From Tricholoma matsutake (taxonomy: Eukaryota; Basidiomycota; Agaricomycetes; Agaricales; Tricholomataceae), in assembly GCA_026075535.2 (NCBI GenBank), contig AP026541.1, positions 12,338,001 through 12,402,000 on the forward strand: 64,000 bases of DNA, written 5' to 3'. The position numbers were made by a program, and so were the translations under genes. Positions 34,601 to 45,365 of this stretch are shown one piece after another. A model generated the notes under the pieces. That model saw only the letters and a program-made list of their open reading frames with translations, did not search any database and was not told the DNA's origin. The number at the start of each line of letters is the position of its first letter. Position 1 is the first letter of the stretch.

Positions 34601-36413
34601 CGCACCAATTTCTTGATCCCAGCCCGCCCAAAGACCGAACTAATCCCGGGAATCAAAACTCTGTTGCTCCTTCCTGAGTATTCCACGATTACTCTTCTTT
34701 CGTCAGCTGAAACAGAGTGCGCATTTTTACTTCCGTCTGTTCTTCGTTGGTTCGCCATGACTCGCACAACTCACTCCCTTAGTGAGACCTTATTCACTGG
34801 TTCTCCACTGCATACAATCCCTCTTCAGATTTTGACGGTTTCAATGACTGCTCCCGTGTCGCAAGAGAAACATAACTATCAGCGCTTAGAAACACTCGGA
34901 GATACGGTTCTCAAGTTTGTCGCCGGTATACAACTTCTAGCCGAGTATCCTCTGTGGCACGAAGGTTATTTGACGAAGAAAAAGGATCACGCTGTCTCAA
35001 ACGTTCGTCTTGCTAAGGAAGGCATTTCGAAAGGAGTATATCGCTGGATAATACGAGGTGTGATTCTCCATTTTGGACATATTTATTCCTTATTAACCTG
35101 ATTGTCCCAGATCGCATGCTTGGAAAGAAGTGGAAACCGAGTTATCTCAATAGTCTTGAAGAGACGGAAGCAATCAAAATAGATACGCCCAAAATGAATG
35201 ATGATAACGCGAAGAAAAAATCCAAGAAACGGCAAGAACTATCTACTAAAGGTGAGCGTTCCATCGCGTATCGTACATTCATTGTCTTATGCTTCAATGC
35301 CCAGTTCTCGCTGATGTTGTTGAATCCCTCATCGGCGCTGCATATTTGCACGGCGGATTTGACCTAGGTTATGAATGTGCCAAACTCTTTGACCTTGGGC
35401 TCAAGTGGGCACCAATGACAAGCCGCATCGGCACTTTGTTATCCCGCGTCCAAGACTGCGACAATATTCCTCCACAACTTGAGTATGTAGAGCACATGCT
35501 TGGCTACAGGTTCAAGCGCAAACTACTCCTCATTGAAGCTCTCACTCACGCTAGTTACGAGCAAGACCTGCACACTGCGTCTTACGAGCGGATGGAGTTC
35601 CTGGGTGACTCGGTTCTTGACATGGTGGTCATAGACTTTCTTTATCGTGCGCCAGGCAAGAAGTACAGTCCGGGTCACATGTACCTCCGCAAAGCCGCGA
35701 TGGTCAATGCTCACATGCTCGCTTATATTTGTCTACGTTGTTGCATCAACATTAGCGCTGCAATGCCTGGCCCTGACGTTGACGGAGAGATCTCCGTCCA
35801 ACCTCAGACTCATCTGGTATACCTCTGGCAATGTTTGTTGCATTCGAGTCCTCGAGTTCTTGACGACCAAACCAAAACAGTTGCACGTTACCGCCTACGC
35901 TCTGCAGAGATAGAGGAAGCTTTGAATAATTGGACAATATTTCCATGGGCTGAGCTGACTCGTCTCCAAGCTCCAAAATTCTTCAGTGACATTGTGGAAG
36001 CCCTCCTTGGCGTCGTCTATCTCGATTCTGAAGGCGACATGGGTGTAGTACGTGAGGTGATGCGAAATCTGGGCATTATGCAAATCCTGGAACGAATCGT
36101 GGAGAAGGATATCGATGTCCTTCATCCGGTATCAAGATTGTCGCTTTGGGCATCAAGGCATGCGAAAGAGCTGCAGTACCATTATGAGAAGACCAAAGGT
36201 AAAGTTACGTGCATCATATTGGTGGATGGCTGGGAGGAGGCAAGGTGCACAGATATCAATCATGGCCGTGCAAGCCAGGAAGAGGTTAGGCTGCTGGCAG
36301 CTGAGAAGGCAATCCAGGCTCTTCGTCTCAGAGACGTAGGCATGAACTATATGTCGATGAAGCGGAAAAAGGCTTCGAAAGAAGAACACGAGGTATCGAT
36401 GCATGGGGGTTAG
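31647..36413 (+). CDS. Dicer-like ribonuclease III, intact, six exons, 1,498 aa
   Basis: Dicer cuts long dsRNA into small RNAs for RNA silencing. Exons: 31647-31820, 31879-32294, 32349-33488, 33541-35057, 35111-35251, 35305-36413; introns 52-58 bp; all junctions keep frame. Domains in order: DExH helicase with Walker A GSGKT (37-41), DEAH (141-144) and LTASP (182-186); helicase C with [11 protein letters not shown] (477-487) and motif [10 protein letters not shown] (507-514); a Dicer dimerisation domain from about 577 ([16 protein letters not shown]); a weakly conserved region where PAZ would be (about 850-960, with YPLLVV); RNase IIIa LETLGDTVL (E1027, D1031) paired with [10 protein letters not shown] (D1133, E1136); RNase IIIb MEFLGDSVL (E1227, D1231) paired with [10 protein letters not shown] (D1358, E1361); and a dsRNA-binding-like tail (about 1404-1470). 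All eight acidic catalytic residues are present. Intron 1 needs a GC donor. The start gives a helicase only 36 residues in, normal for fungi. No frame damage; CpG is normal. Confidence 0.95.
31821..31878 (+). other. Non-canonical GC-AG intron in the Dicer gene
   Basis: The reading frame before it ends ACG AAG and meets TGA within three codons. There is no GT donor before that stop. Splicing AAG|GCATGA to TTCTAG|ATATGC restores [16 protein letters not shown], the expected Dicer motif Ia region. The other four introns are GT-AG. A T-to-C change in a former GTATGA donor is the simplest history. Confidence 0.8.
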
Positions 36414-36477
36414 TTATGAGCTCGGCACCAGTCCGACAGGCTATTACGTCCTTTTGATATATAAAAGAACTGTACTA

Positions 36478-36864
36478 TTGGGTGACTTCCCGTAGGATTT
36501 AGAAACCTAGATTATTTTCCAAACTATAAAACGCGGTGCCAGGTCGGAGTGTGAATTGAGAAGATCCATGTTGAGATGAGAATGCGGCCAAAGATGAGCG
36601 GAGCATGCCGATGTCATGATTCTGCTAGATTTGGGTGAGGTTGACATCGCTTAGCCGTCGGGGATGGAAAAAAAGGTTTAGAAAGGAAATTTACGACTGG
36701 AAGAGGGGGGGAGACCCCTCGTTCAGATTCAAAGTTTACAACGCCTTCGGAGTGCGAAGTATTTTCCGGGGGTCTCAGGGAGCCCTCGCGTATCACCCAT
36801 CAGCTCGGCAAACGCGATTTGAAACCAAAATCTATGCTTCCAGACGCTACGGGAAGTCATCCAT
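36478..36864. mobile_element. Tc1/mariner-like MITE B with TA duplication (387 bp)
   Basis: The left end TTGGGTGACTTCCCGTAGGA is mirrored on the right as ATGGATGACTTCCCGTAGCG. TA lies on both flanks (36476-36477, 36865-36866). It begins 64 bp after the Dicer stop codon, so it may lie in the 3' UTR or terminator region. It is related to MITE A at 21134. Confidence 0.85.
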
Positions 36865-36866
36865 TA

Positions 36867-37441
36867 TTGGGTGGGTGTTTGAACAAATTTTGAAAACGTG
36901 TCTCCAACGTGTGAACAGTCTCGGAATTGTGGTTCCTGATGACTACTGGTCTTCGGCTTTCTCGAGAGTATATATATGCTTATTATCTAGACTTTCATGT
37001 AGTAAAAACACGAGTATAGCCAACTGTGTGATTGGCAATGCTGGTTTGAGGGTATAGGCTTTTGAACAGTTTCAGTCACATCAGTCATGATTCCTGACAT
37101 GCCAAATTAGTGATTCAGTCTCAGCTATGCAGTTCAGGGCACATGATACTTATCATGACCCAAATGCATGCATATGCATTCCAATCTCCGCTTCAAGATA
37201 TTGTCACACTCAACACCTGGTCGCCGCAAATGCTCTATCCTGTATGCTAGCAGTTTTCTGTACTTATAAATTGCCAGGAGGCTTCTCATATAGGTAGATG
37301 GATGCTCCTTGATTTTGTACCACCCTCTCAACTTTTCCCATGGTTCAAGAACCATAGAAAGGCTGAAAAGTAGGCATACCGTAGGATAGAATAGCATCAA
37401 AAACATCACATACCTGTCCATACTTGTTCTTTTGATACCAT
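36867..37441 (-). other. Remnant of a minus-strand reading frame, family unknown
   Basis: The minus strand 37421-37134 reads LSMVLEPWEKLRGWYKIKEH and ECICMHLGHDKYHVP, an ordinary protein-like composition, preceded by a donor-like CAGGTATGTG. It is cut at 37442 by the 9.1-kb hAT element; across the duplication the other flank resumes at 46562. I cannot name the family. 36867-37130 shows nothing. Confidence 0.35.
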
Positions 37442-38292
37442 GTCTCTATTAGGGACTACCATGGATGGCCATCATCTGGGTGACCATCCATGGATATGAT
37501 ATATGGATGGATATGGATATGGATATTGCATGGGTGATATCCATGGATGAACGGATGGTTACTATTAAATTTAAATAAATGAGTAATTCCAAGTTCTCAA
37601 TTTATTGAGACGAGGTATTGTCAAGGTACAACAACTTTAGTACTATTAGGTTATTAGGTTATTCAGTCCGATCACCCAAATGACTATTTTGTCGTGAATG
37701 ACTATTTTTTATCGCGAATAACTATTTCTTTCCAGATGTCATGCATCATGCTGAGGGAATGTGAGTTTATGAGTTCTAGGTATGTGTTGATGTGAACCAT
37801 ACCATTTTAGGTCAAGTCACTCACCATCCCTGGCTGCCCCAGTACCATGAAAAGCCACAATGAGCATCATCAAAAGTTTTCCTCACTTTCTGCCTTTCTG
37901 CCTTTCCACCACCTTGCTAGCTTGTTCTAACTGGGTCCAACAAAGCCTGGACAGTGCAACAGAGAAGGAGTTGAAGATCTACAAAGAGGAGTGGCTAGGT
38001 GAGTGCACAACATCCTGGATTGCCTAATTTGAAACTCATGGCATCATGGTTGGGAACAGGCATGCCGTCTGAGCTTGTAGAACATCCATTTCTGAGCCTA
38101 AAGAATGCAGGAAAATGGGTAAATCTCCAGCAATATGAGCTGTTCCTCTGTAACTCCATTGGGCAGTCTGTTAGCAAGCCCATGTGAGGGTTACAGCAAT
38201 GCTGGCACTGCAAATTCTACTGATTTTCTCCATTTTTAGCAGGACATAACCAAGAAAATCCCAGTTGAAGCCAGTGATTAAAATAGAACCCA

Positions 38293-39215
38293 ATGCTGAG
38301 GTTGGCTTGCCTACATTCTGACTCGGATGTATGCATACTGATTTTGGCATTTCCCACCCAGTCGTCAAATGCACATTGCAAATGGGTGTGGGAAGTTATT
38401 GTCATCTCAGATGATAGCGAGACCGAGAACATTGTCCAGAGCAACAGTGAGCCCAAAACCTGTGCTGCAATGCAGGAACTCAAAGACCCTCATGAGCGAC
38501 CCACAAAGCAGCACACGTCGAACTCCAAGATTGTTGACATCATCAATTCCCTTGACAACAAGACCAAAATTCAAGGTTTTTGATGATTCAGGTCACCTCT
38601 TGGCCATTATCCTGGACATGGAGGCAGCCCAAGTCCAAGGTCTCAGGGATGCTGTTGTTCGATTACAGATGAACAACTCAGAAACCAGTGGCATCCATGA
38701 GACTGACCCGGATATCCTTGTTCAGTTTTTTATCAAGCTATATACAGTGCACTTTGAAAGGCCAGTCTGTGTCCTGATCACATTGATGTTATCATCAATT
38801 TCCATTACAGATGTACTGATGAGTTGGTTGGGGCCATTGGGATGCAAACAGTTCAGTATCTCAACAAATTTCGCACACTGTCATCACCCAAGGATATTGC
38901 TGCATGGCATGAATTCTGCAAAGGGCATCCTAGTGAGAAACTAAGAAGTATGTTTGTCACTGAAAATGCTTCCATGACCTCATATTGAATGGCTCGACAG
39001 ACTGGTATGCCCACAAGATCAGCTATCCATGGTTACTGCCAGGTTTCAACAAGTACCTCTCATGGATGTCCAATGACTTTTGGGATAGAACCCCTCATCA
39101 CACAAACCTTGTAGAAACGGCCCATGCTGGGACTAATCGGAGCACGCAAATCAATCTCTGGCCACTTGAGGCCATTCAATGGTATGTGGCGAGAACCCTG
39201 TACATAATGTTCTAG
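38293..39215 (+). pseudogene. Transposon-associated protein remnant (HTN...T.INL..LEAI family), broken
   Basis: Three plus-strand pieces in different frames belong together. The first reads WEVIVISDDSETENIVQSNS, an acidic, SUMO-motif-like start. The second reads FDDSGHLLAIILDMEAAQVQ-like, then QMNNSETSGI. The third reads YPWLLPGFNKYLSWMSNDFW, then DRTPHHTNLVETAHAGTNRS. The last piece resembles a conserved C-terminal segment (YPWLLP...TP..TN..E..HA.TN..T...L.LLEAI) of proteins carried by basidiomycete DNA elements. I cannot assign an enzyme activity. Introns may separate some pieces, but frameshifts are also present. Confidence 0.5.
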
Positions 39216-39439
39216 AACATTTGACTCCCTCATAGGGCAAGAACCCTTGATGCCTCAGTAGCTGCATCAATTGCGGCAGCAAAACAAACTTGTATTTTTC
39301 ATAATCCTCACAATGGCCAGATCGATCAAATGACCCGTTCACTTACCTGCCAAACAAAAAATGCTTGTTGACGCGCTGATGATGCTCAACCCAGAAACCC
39401 AAACAAAACCCACAAAATGGCTTCAGATGGTATAACACG

Positions 39440-41035
39440 AGTCAGAGGAAGGATGCGAGGCCCTCTAGATGTCACCTGTCAGACCGACTGTCAAATAGTC
39501 ACAAAACAACTGCTTGGCGAAGCCGTTTGAGGCTAAAAGAATGTGTTTTGAGGACTTGCGATGATTTGCGAGACGTTGTGATGATTTTCGAGGTGTTGCA
39601 ATGATTTTCGAGATGTTGCGATGCTTTTCGAGATGTTGCGATATTTTTCGAAGAAGTCTCGAGGAATTTTGAGTGTGCAAATATATTTGGATGCAAGATC
39701 GGGGGACTAGACGAGTAGTAGAAGTGAAGAAAAGGCTAATTGAGGGAAGCGAGAGTGAAAATAGTGTAATGCGAGGAATTTCAAGGAATTTCGAGGAAGT
39801 TTAGTGTAAAACACCAAACTTCAGACTGAATAAGACTAAACTGAACTCTCAAATAACTGTGATCTGGGAGGAAGATGACGACTTTCTTGTTTTTCTTTGT
39901 ATCTAGTACATCTTTTTATATAAAATAAAGAAAGTACCTAAAAAGGCTAGAGAACATGAGGCAAACATGTGGAAAACTCGAGGCAAAAGACAATATAAGT
40001 ATATCAGAACAATAAAGCGAGCCTAGAAGGGGTGAATATAACACATGATGAAGAAATAATAAGAAATAATAGCTAAAACCGGACTGTCCTTGTTATAAAT
40101 TGAATAAAAGATTGGAAACTGCTTCGAGCAGATTGTAGGCATGCACATGCAGTCGAAATGTGTTCGATATACTCAATATAGTGTCCCATGTGTCCAGCAT
40201 GCATCCGAAGATCATTTGAACAGGAAATACTGTGTCCGACGATGTTTTTCGAGGTTCAATGTTTTTTGAAGATTTTTGAAGATTCTTCGGACTTCATTTG
40301 TGGCCCGATATCGGTGGGATATTGTTCGACAATGGTAGGGAATATGTCTGGCATGTGTGCGATGATTATTTGGATAGCGATATAGTGTCCAATGTCAATT
40401 TGCAATGTTCGATGATTTTCAAAGTCAGTCGAGGAAATATCAGACTTGTTCGAAGGCCGATATCACTGTGATATTGCTCGATGCTGGTTCAGAACTCATC
40501 GACGATGTTCCAAGTGTATATCCTGAGCTGTACAAAGGTTGGGGGAATTGTACTATGGCGGCTGAAGGCATCCGAAGAGTTTTGAGGTGTTGCGAAGTGT
40601 TTGGAAGTGTTGCAAAGAGTTTTGAAGTGATGTGAAGGATTTCGAAGCATTCTCGTGACTTTGTAGAGGTTTGTAGAGGTTTGTAGAGGTCTGTAGAACT
40701 TTGGAGAGCTTCAACAACGATCGTAGACATGTTTTCTGAGCTTGAACAACGAGGTGGACCTATCAGCACAACCCACAAGGATCTTGATGACAATATTGAA
40801 GATGTTTGAGAATGTATCACGAATGCCTCCCAGACTCAAAAGGATCTGCGAGAAAAACTGAAAGACCTCACGGAGCAGAAGAAAGAAGCTGGTCGAACAC
40901 CACGGCATAATCGATCCACATCAAAGTTTGACGATGTCAAGATACCACTGATTCGCAGCCTGAACATGTTGGACACAGCCCCAGGTGTGAGAGTTATGAT
41001 GTTTGACATGACTGACAACTGACATGAAACTCGTC
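39440..41035 (+). repeat. Dispersed repeat family, copy 2, rich in TTTCGAGATGTTGCG words
   Basis: Beginning near GAGTCAGAGGAAGGATGCGAG, it contains a run of GATTTTCGAG and ATGTTGCGA words (39545-39670), an AT-rich middle with CATGAGGCAAACATGTGG (39955), and a second run of TTTGAAG/TTGCGAAGTGTTTGG words (40250-40700). The copy at 49605-50715 has the same order and orientation. No ORF is convincing. Confidence 0.6.
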
Positions 41036-41120
41036 ACTAATCACCAGCCCTGCCGGTTCAAGCCTGCCTGCTGGAGAATTTCCTGTTGATGATCTGGAAG
41101 CTTCATTTGTACCCGTCAAC

Positions 41121-41474
41121 TTGAATTGGGAAGGTGTTGCACAAACACACATTGATGGACTGTGCCATGAACTGCTGGCACAGCTCCAGCTCGGCTTGGG
41201 ACTACATCCACTTCCATTCACAGTCCCTTCCAATGCCCCACCTTGTCTACAACTTGAGCATTCAGTTCCCACCACTGGCATGATCCCAACACCTCACAAT
41301 ACTCCAATCCAGCAAGGAGATGGTTTTGTCCCTCACATGTTCCCTGGACAAGATCATGGCTCAAACATGGGTAATTTAGCTCATTTTCCTGATTGGCATC
41401 CTGGATATGACCTGCCTATGATGGATCTGGACCTCTTGAATGTTCATTTAGAGCACATGTACCTGTCTACTTGA
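41121..41474 (+). pseudogene. Pro/His-rich open frame, family unknown
   Basis: A 117-codon frame reads WEGVAQTHIDGLCHELLAQL, then a Pro-rich segment with PFTVPSNAPPCLQ, and ends HPGYDLPMMDLDLLNVHLEH. It lies inside the putative nested element downstream of the HTN-type remnant and may be its C-terminal extension. Not recognised. Confidence 0.35.
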
Positions 41475-42159
41475 CCATGATATACAAGACTATATGGTCA
41501 CCATTACATAGGCTTACCATGGCTGAAAGTCAATTTACTCAACTGCTCTACATCATTTACAAGGGATGGAATTGGGAAAATGAGATGAGTTCAACTTGCG
41601 GTCGATTGAACATGATGAACTGGTTGTCGATGATGTCAGGACAGAATGGAATGTTCATTACCCAAACAGAACCAAACAGGAACATCAGGAACGTGTGTCC
41701 TGGTCACAACTTCATCACCACGACAGGAAAATAGTTATTCAAGACAGAATAGTCATTACATTGGTCTAGGTAGTTATTCACACCTCCAGCCCGAATAACT
41801 GAATCACTGAATGTTACTAAAGTTGATAGTACTTGTATTGTTGATTGAGCTGGCTGGATGTCTCATCTGATCTATTAGTGTGGTAATTGCCGAAGTGGCC
41901 TATTTTGATTCTCATCTGTTTCAGATCTTGCCAGGCCCCTTTAGTAACCCCCCTCCCCTTTTTCACCTGTGAACATCGATCGAAATGGAATGGCCAGAAG
42001 TGGGGCCCTGATTCTACAAAAACCAAGCCAAAGCCAGCTGGCCACTGCAATAGTGGCTGTGTATGCTCTAAGCGGGTAAAGCCCCCAGCCCCCTACAGAA
42101 CTCGGAATTGCCATGCAACACAATGGCCCTCTAGCACAAGTATATTCTTGGTAAGGAAT

Positions 42160-42370
42160 GACAGTACTTTACTGTCCCCCATGTAATCTGCACAGACTCC
42201 GCATGGACTCCTAGCTGTCCATGGACTCCGAGCAGAATCCTACCAGAGTCTGAGGCTCTGAGTGAGCAGAGTCCTAGTAAAAAAATTTTCAGAGTTGTAA
42301 AGACAAAAGTCAGATCAAAATCTGAGCAGAGTCCGAGCAGAGTCCTAGCTTGCAGGTGACTTAGTGATTA
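42160..42370 (-). repeat. Degenerate composite-element end (T7)
   Basis: CAGTACTTTACTGTCCCCCA at about 42165 resembles the AGTACTTTACACTCCCCCAC tip of the other copies. It is followed by GACTCC/GAGCAGAGTCC words like T1. A tRNA-like head is no longer visible. Confidence 0.45.
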
Positions 42371-42390
42371 AATTTAGTTCACAGTCCCTC

Positions 42391-42690
42391 ACATAGTGAT
42401 GTTATAACTGGATTTTCATGCTGAGTTTGAAAATGACATCTGTATGATGTGACCTATATATAGAACATAGTGATGTTATATACCATTCTGACTGGATTTT
42501 TATGCTGAGTTTGAAAATGATATCCATCTGATCATGTGACCTACCATATATAGAACATAGTGATGTTATATACCATTCTGACCACAATTTTCAGCCGAGT
42601 TTGAAAATCACCCTTGCATAGTCATGTGACACACTGTATATAAAACATAGTGATGGTACATACAATTTTGACCAGATTTTTTACTCTGAG
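42391..42690 (+). repeat. Diverged tandem repeat, 74-100 bp units, about 3.5 copies
   Basis: ACATAGTGATGTTATA recurs at 42391, 42465, 42555 and 42655. Between are CATTCTGACTGGATTTT, GCTGAGTTTGAAAATGA and CATGTGACCTA. A further single copy of the middle part is at about 42915-42975, just ahead of the transposase exon. Confidence 0.82.
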
Positions 42691-43217
42691 TTTCACATGC
42701 TTTTTCTTGACATTCTTGCACTCTCTTTGAATGATCAAGTAAAGCCATTAAGGCATCATCAAGATATACCTCTTGTATTTTTGTCATTCTCACACTTTTA
42801 TTGAATGATCAAATCCAATTGTTGTGTGAAATATGGAATCATCAAGATATCCTGGCAGGATATTTAGTGTCATATTAGAGTATGTTGAAGGGAAACTTTT
42901 GAAAAGTGTTGTTATACACCATTCTGACCTGCTTTTCATGCCGAGTTTGAAAATGACTGTCATATGACCTACTATCAAGGAGGTTGGAGGAATCATGAAG
43001 TACTGGCATCAAGCCATTGAGCAGCGACCTCAGTTAGCAAAGATGGGGCTTGATTTTTGCTCAGCACTAGGTAAGTGTAATAATTCTCATTTTTGCTTCT
43101 ACTCAGACACTCTTTTAGCATCATCAGTGGATGCTGAACATGCATTCGCAGTTGGAAGGCTTGAGATCAATCACCTTCAGCATAACACCAGCCCACAGAC
43201 CTTCAAGGCTCAAGTTG

Positions 43218-43567
43218 AGTACTTTACACTCCCCCACCTATGCCAGTTGGATTCCGGTTTGTCTGGCTGGAATTTCTGGAATTTCTGGAATCCGGTGGAA
43301 TTTTTTTTGTATGTAGTTTTCCCTATGCAGCACAATTCTGGTCGGAATAAGGATCCAATTTACAGCTGGAATCCCTGGAATCTGACCGGACTCATCACAA
43401 CCGGAATAACAGGAATAACCGGACTAACTGGAATAACTGGACTAACCGGAATAACTGGAATGCACATGCTTTCCCAAATAAAAGTTTGACACACATCAAG
43501 AATTGAACACTCGACCTTGGGTCTGCATACATTACAGCACGCTTAACCACTGAGCTACCAAGCAATT
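43218..43567 (-). repeat. SINE-like end T3 of element E1
   Basis: On the minus strand the head has an A box TAGCTCAGTGGTTAAG identical to the tRNA consensus TAGCTCAGTGGT, and a B-box-like GTGTTCAATTCT about 50 bp on. The body repeats GGAATAACTGGACTAAC words, then GGAATTTCTGGAATTTCTGG. The outer tip is GGTGGGGGAGTGTAAAGTAC. The presumed Pol III direction is outward. Confidence 0.75.
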
Positions 43568-43845
43568 ATTCTTGGGCATACATTTAATACTTTTATTACC
43601 CAACCAAGGTACATAGTTAATCACAGCCATTAACGGAATAATTAATAAGTATGCATATGCATGACACGTGACACATGACTGCCAGCTCACAACCACCACC
43701 AGCACTGTTGCCAATGCCGCCTCCTCCTCCTCTCCACTCTACCACCACCACTGCATGCGCACCCACCACCACCATTCCCATGCCCAATGCCACCATCACC
43801 ACCACCTTAAAACGAGCTGACTGGATGGAATGTGGGCCCAAACGA

Positions 43846-44402
43846 TGCAGATCACATCGTTTGGGGCCTAAGTATGTCTTTTTTCGTTTGCTTCTTGTTT
43901 TTTCATACTAACTAACTTGTTTTGTTTGTTTTATAGGTTCTACTTGACTGCCAGACATAACATGGGCCCAAACGACATGATTGGACAGAACACAGGCCCA
44001 AACAATGCAGATTGTGTCGTTTGGGACCTAAGTAAGGTTTTTTTTCATTTGCTTTTTGTTTTTATAAACTAACTAACCTTTTTCTTTTTTAGCTTTCTAG
44101 GTTATAATCTACTGGCAACGATGCCACCACTTGGAAATGAGCCAACACGGGCCCAAACGATGCAGATCGCGTCGTTTGGGCCCTACGTAAGTTTTTTTTG
44201 TTTGGTTTTTGTTTTAATAAACTAACTAACTCATTTTTTTTAGTTTTCTAGGTTATAATCAACTAGTAACGGCGCCACCACCCGCAAACGAGCCAACATG
44301 GGCCCAAACGATGCAGATCATGTCGTTTGGGCCCTATGTGAGTTTTTTTCATTTGCTTTTTGTTTTTATAAACTAACTAATTGTAATTTATTGCTTTTTA
44401 GG
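43846..44402 (+). repeat. Tandem intron-like units with GGGCCCAAACGATG hairpins (E1)
   Basis: About four units of roughly 120-157 bp. Each has a hairpin GGGCCCAAACGATGCAGATC with an inverted arm GTCGTTTGGGCCC. This runs into a donor-like GTAAGT (or GTATGT, GTGAGT), then about 60 bp of T-rich sequence with CTAACTAAC and TTTTTTAG, then GTTATAATCTACTAGTAACG and CAAACGAGCCAACA. Donor, branch and acceptor are at normal fungal intron distances in every unit. Confidence 0.8.
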
Positions 44403-44625
44403 TTGTATACTACTGGGGACGACCTGCCACGACAAAAAATGTGCAACCCACACCCACACCCATGCCCACCTGATCCCCTCCTCCCCATTCAAATGGGATG
44501 TGAGGCTGTCGACACGGGCTAGGAGGGTGCAGAGGGATGCCAGGAGACCCTGGAAGGGGGGTACCTGTCTAGTAAGCACCCACCAACCTCTGTACTCATG
44601 CCATGTCGCACTGATGTGCACAAAC

Positions 44626-44656
<31 letters not shown>

Positions 44657-44700
44657 GAAAAAAACAGAAATCCAGACAGGGGACAACAGCGACAAACAAT

Positions 44701-45000
44701 GACAAGCCACCCACCCCCAGCCTCACGAGCAACTGCTCGTGGGGTGGATCATGGGTGGAACGACAACAATGACAAGCCCCCCACCCCCAGCCTCACAAGC
44801 AACTGCTTGTGGGGTGGAACGTGGGTGGAATGGTACCCAGGTGCAGGGATAGGAGGCAACAATGCACCACCCGCCCCCAGCCTCATGAGCAACTGCTCGT
44901 GGGGTGGATCGTGGGTGGAACGACAATGATGACAAGCCACCTACCCCCAGCCTCATGAGCAACTGCTCGTGGGGTGGATCATGGGTGGAAGGACAGACAA
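44701..45000 (+). repeat. Four GAGCAACTGCTC hairpin units (E1)
   Basis: CCACCCCCAGCCTCA, then GAGCAACTGCTCGTGGGGTG, then GATCATGGGTGGAA-type sequence repeats four times. CCAC...GTGG extends the stem around GAGCAACTGCTC. A C-run of about 20 bases at 44627-44646 precedes it. The same hairpin occurs at 26297, 51551, 52227, 54630, 56990-57230, 58530-59060 and 60710-60890. Confidence 0.8.
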
Positions 45001-45018
45001 CAGCGGGGTCGCGTCCCC

Positions 45019-45300
45019 TCCCCCTCCCCCGCACTTTGTGTGGTGAGGGATTTTTTTTGTACTTTTAATTATTTATTAGTATTGTGCCCCCCCTCCCCCG
45101 TTTTGTGTGGGGGAGGGATTTTTTTCTTCATGTTTTTACCTCCCCCCTCGCATTTGGCATGAGGGGTTAGCTTTTTATGTATATAAATAAAACTCCCTCT
45201 CGCATCTTGTGAGAGGGAGGATTTTTTGTTTATGTATATAATCACAATCATGCCCACTCCCTCGCATTCAATGTGAGGGATGTGGTTAATTAAAAAAATT
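45019..45300 (+). repeat. C-rich hairpin run (E1)
   Basis: Five short imperfect palindromes follow one another: CCCCTCCCC...GGTGAGGGA, CCCTCCCCC...GGGGGAGGG, CCCCCCTCGCA...GAGGGG, CCCTCTCGCA...GAGAGGGAGG and CCCTCGCA...GTGAGGGA. T-rich or AT-rich spacers separate them. They resemble strings of terminator-like stems. Confidence 0.75.
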
Positions 45301-45365
45301 TGATCTTAACTACTTCGAAAAAAATTAGAGTGTCATGAATAAACATTATATTACTATCTAATAAT

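Larger units (their letters stand above)
37621..41850. mobile_element. Putative nested DNA element with about 100-bp degenerate inverted ends
   Basis: Left CAACTTTAGTACTATTAGG, then GTTATTCAGTCC and AATGACTATTTT, corresponds to the inverted right end near 41735-41845, which reads CAACTTTAGTAACATTCAG, GATTCAGTTATTCGGGC and AATGACTATTCTGTC. I judge the match by eye to be about two thirds. Target duplications are not clear. It contains the reading frames at 38293-39215 and 41121-41474. Confidence 0.5.

Noticed and set aside
44627..44646. C-run next to A-run as a poly(A)-like retroposition scar
   Set aside because: It lies inside the composite element core with no flanking duplication; a simple homopolymer is the better reading.
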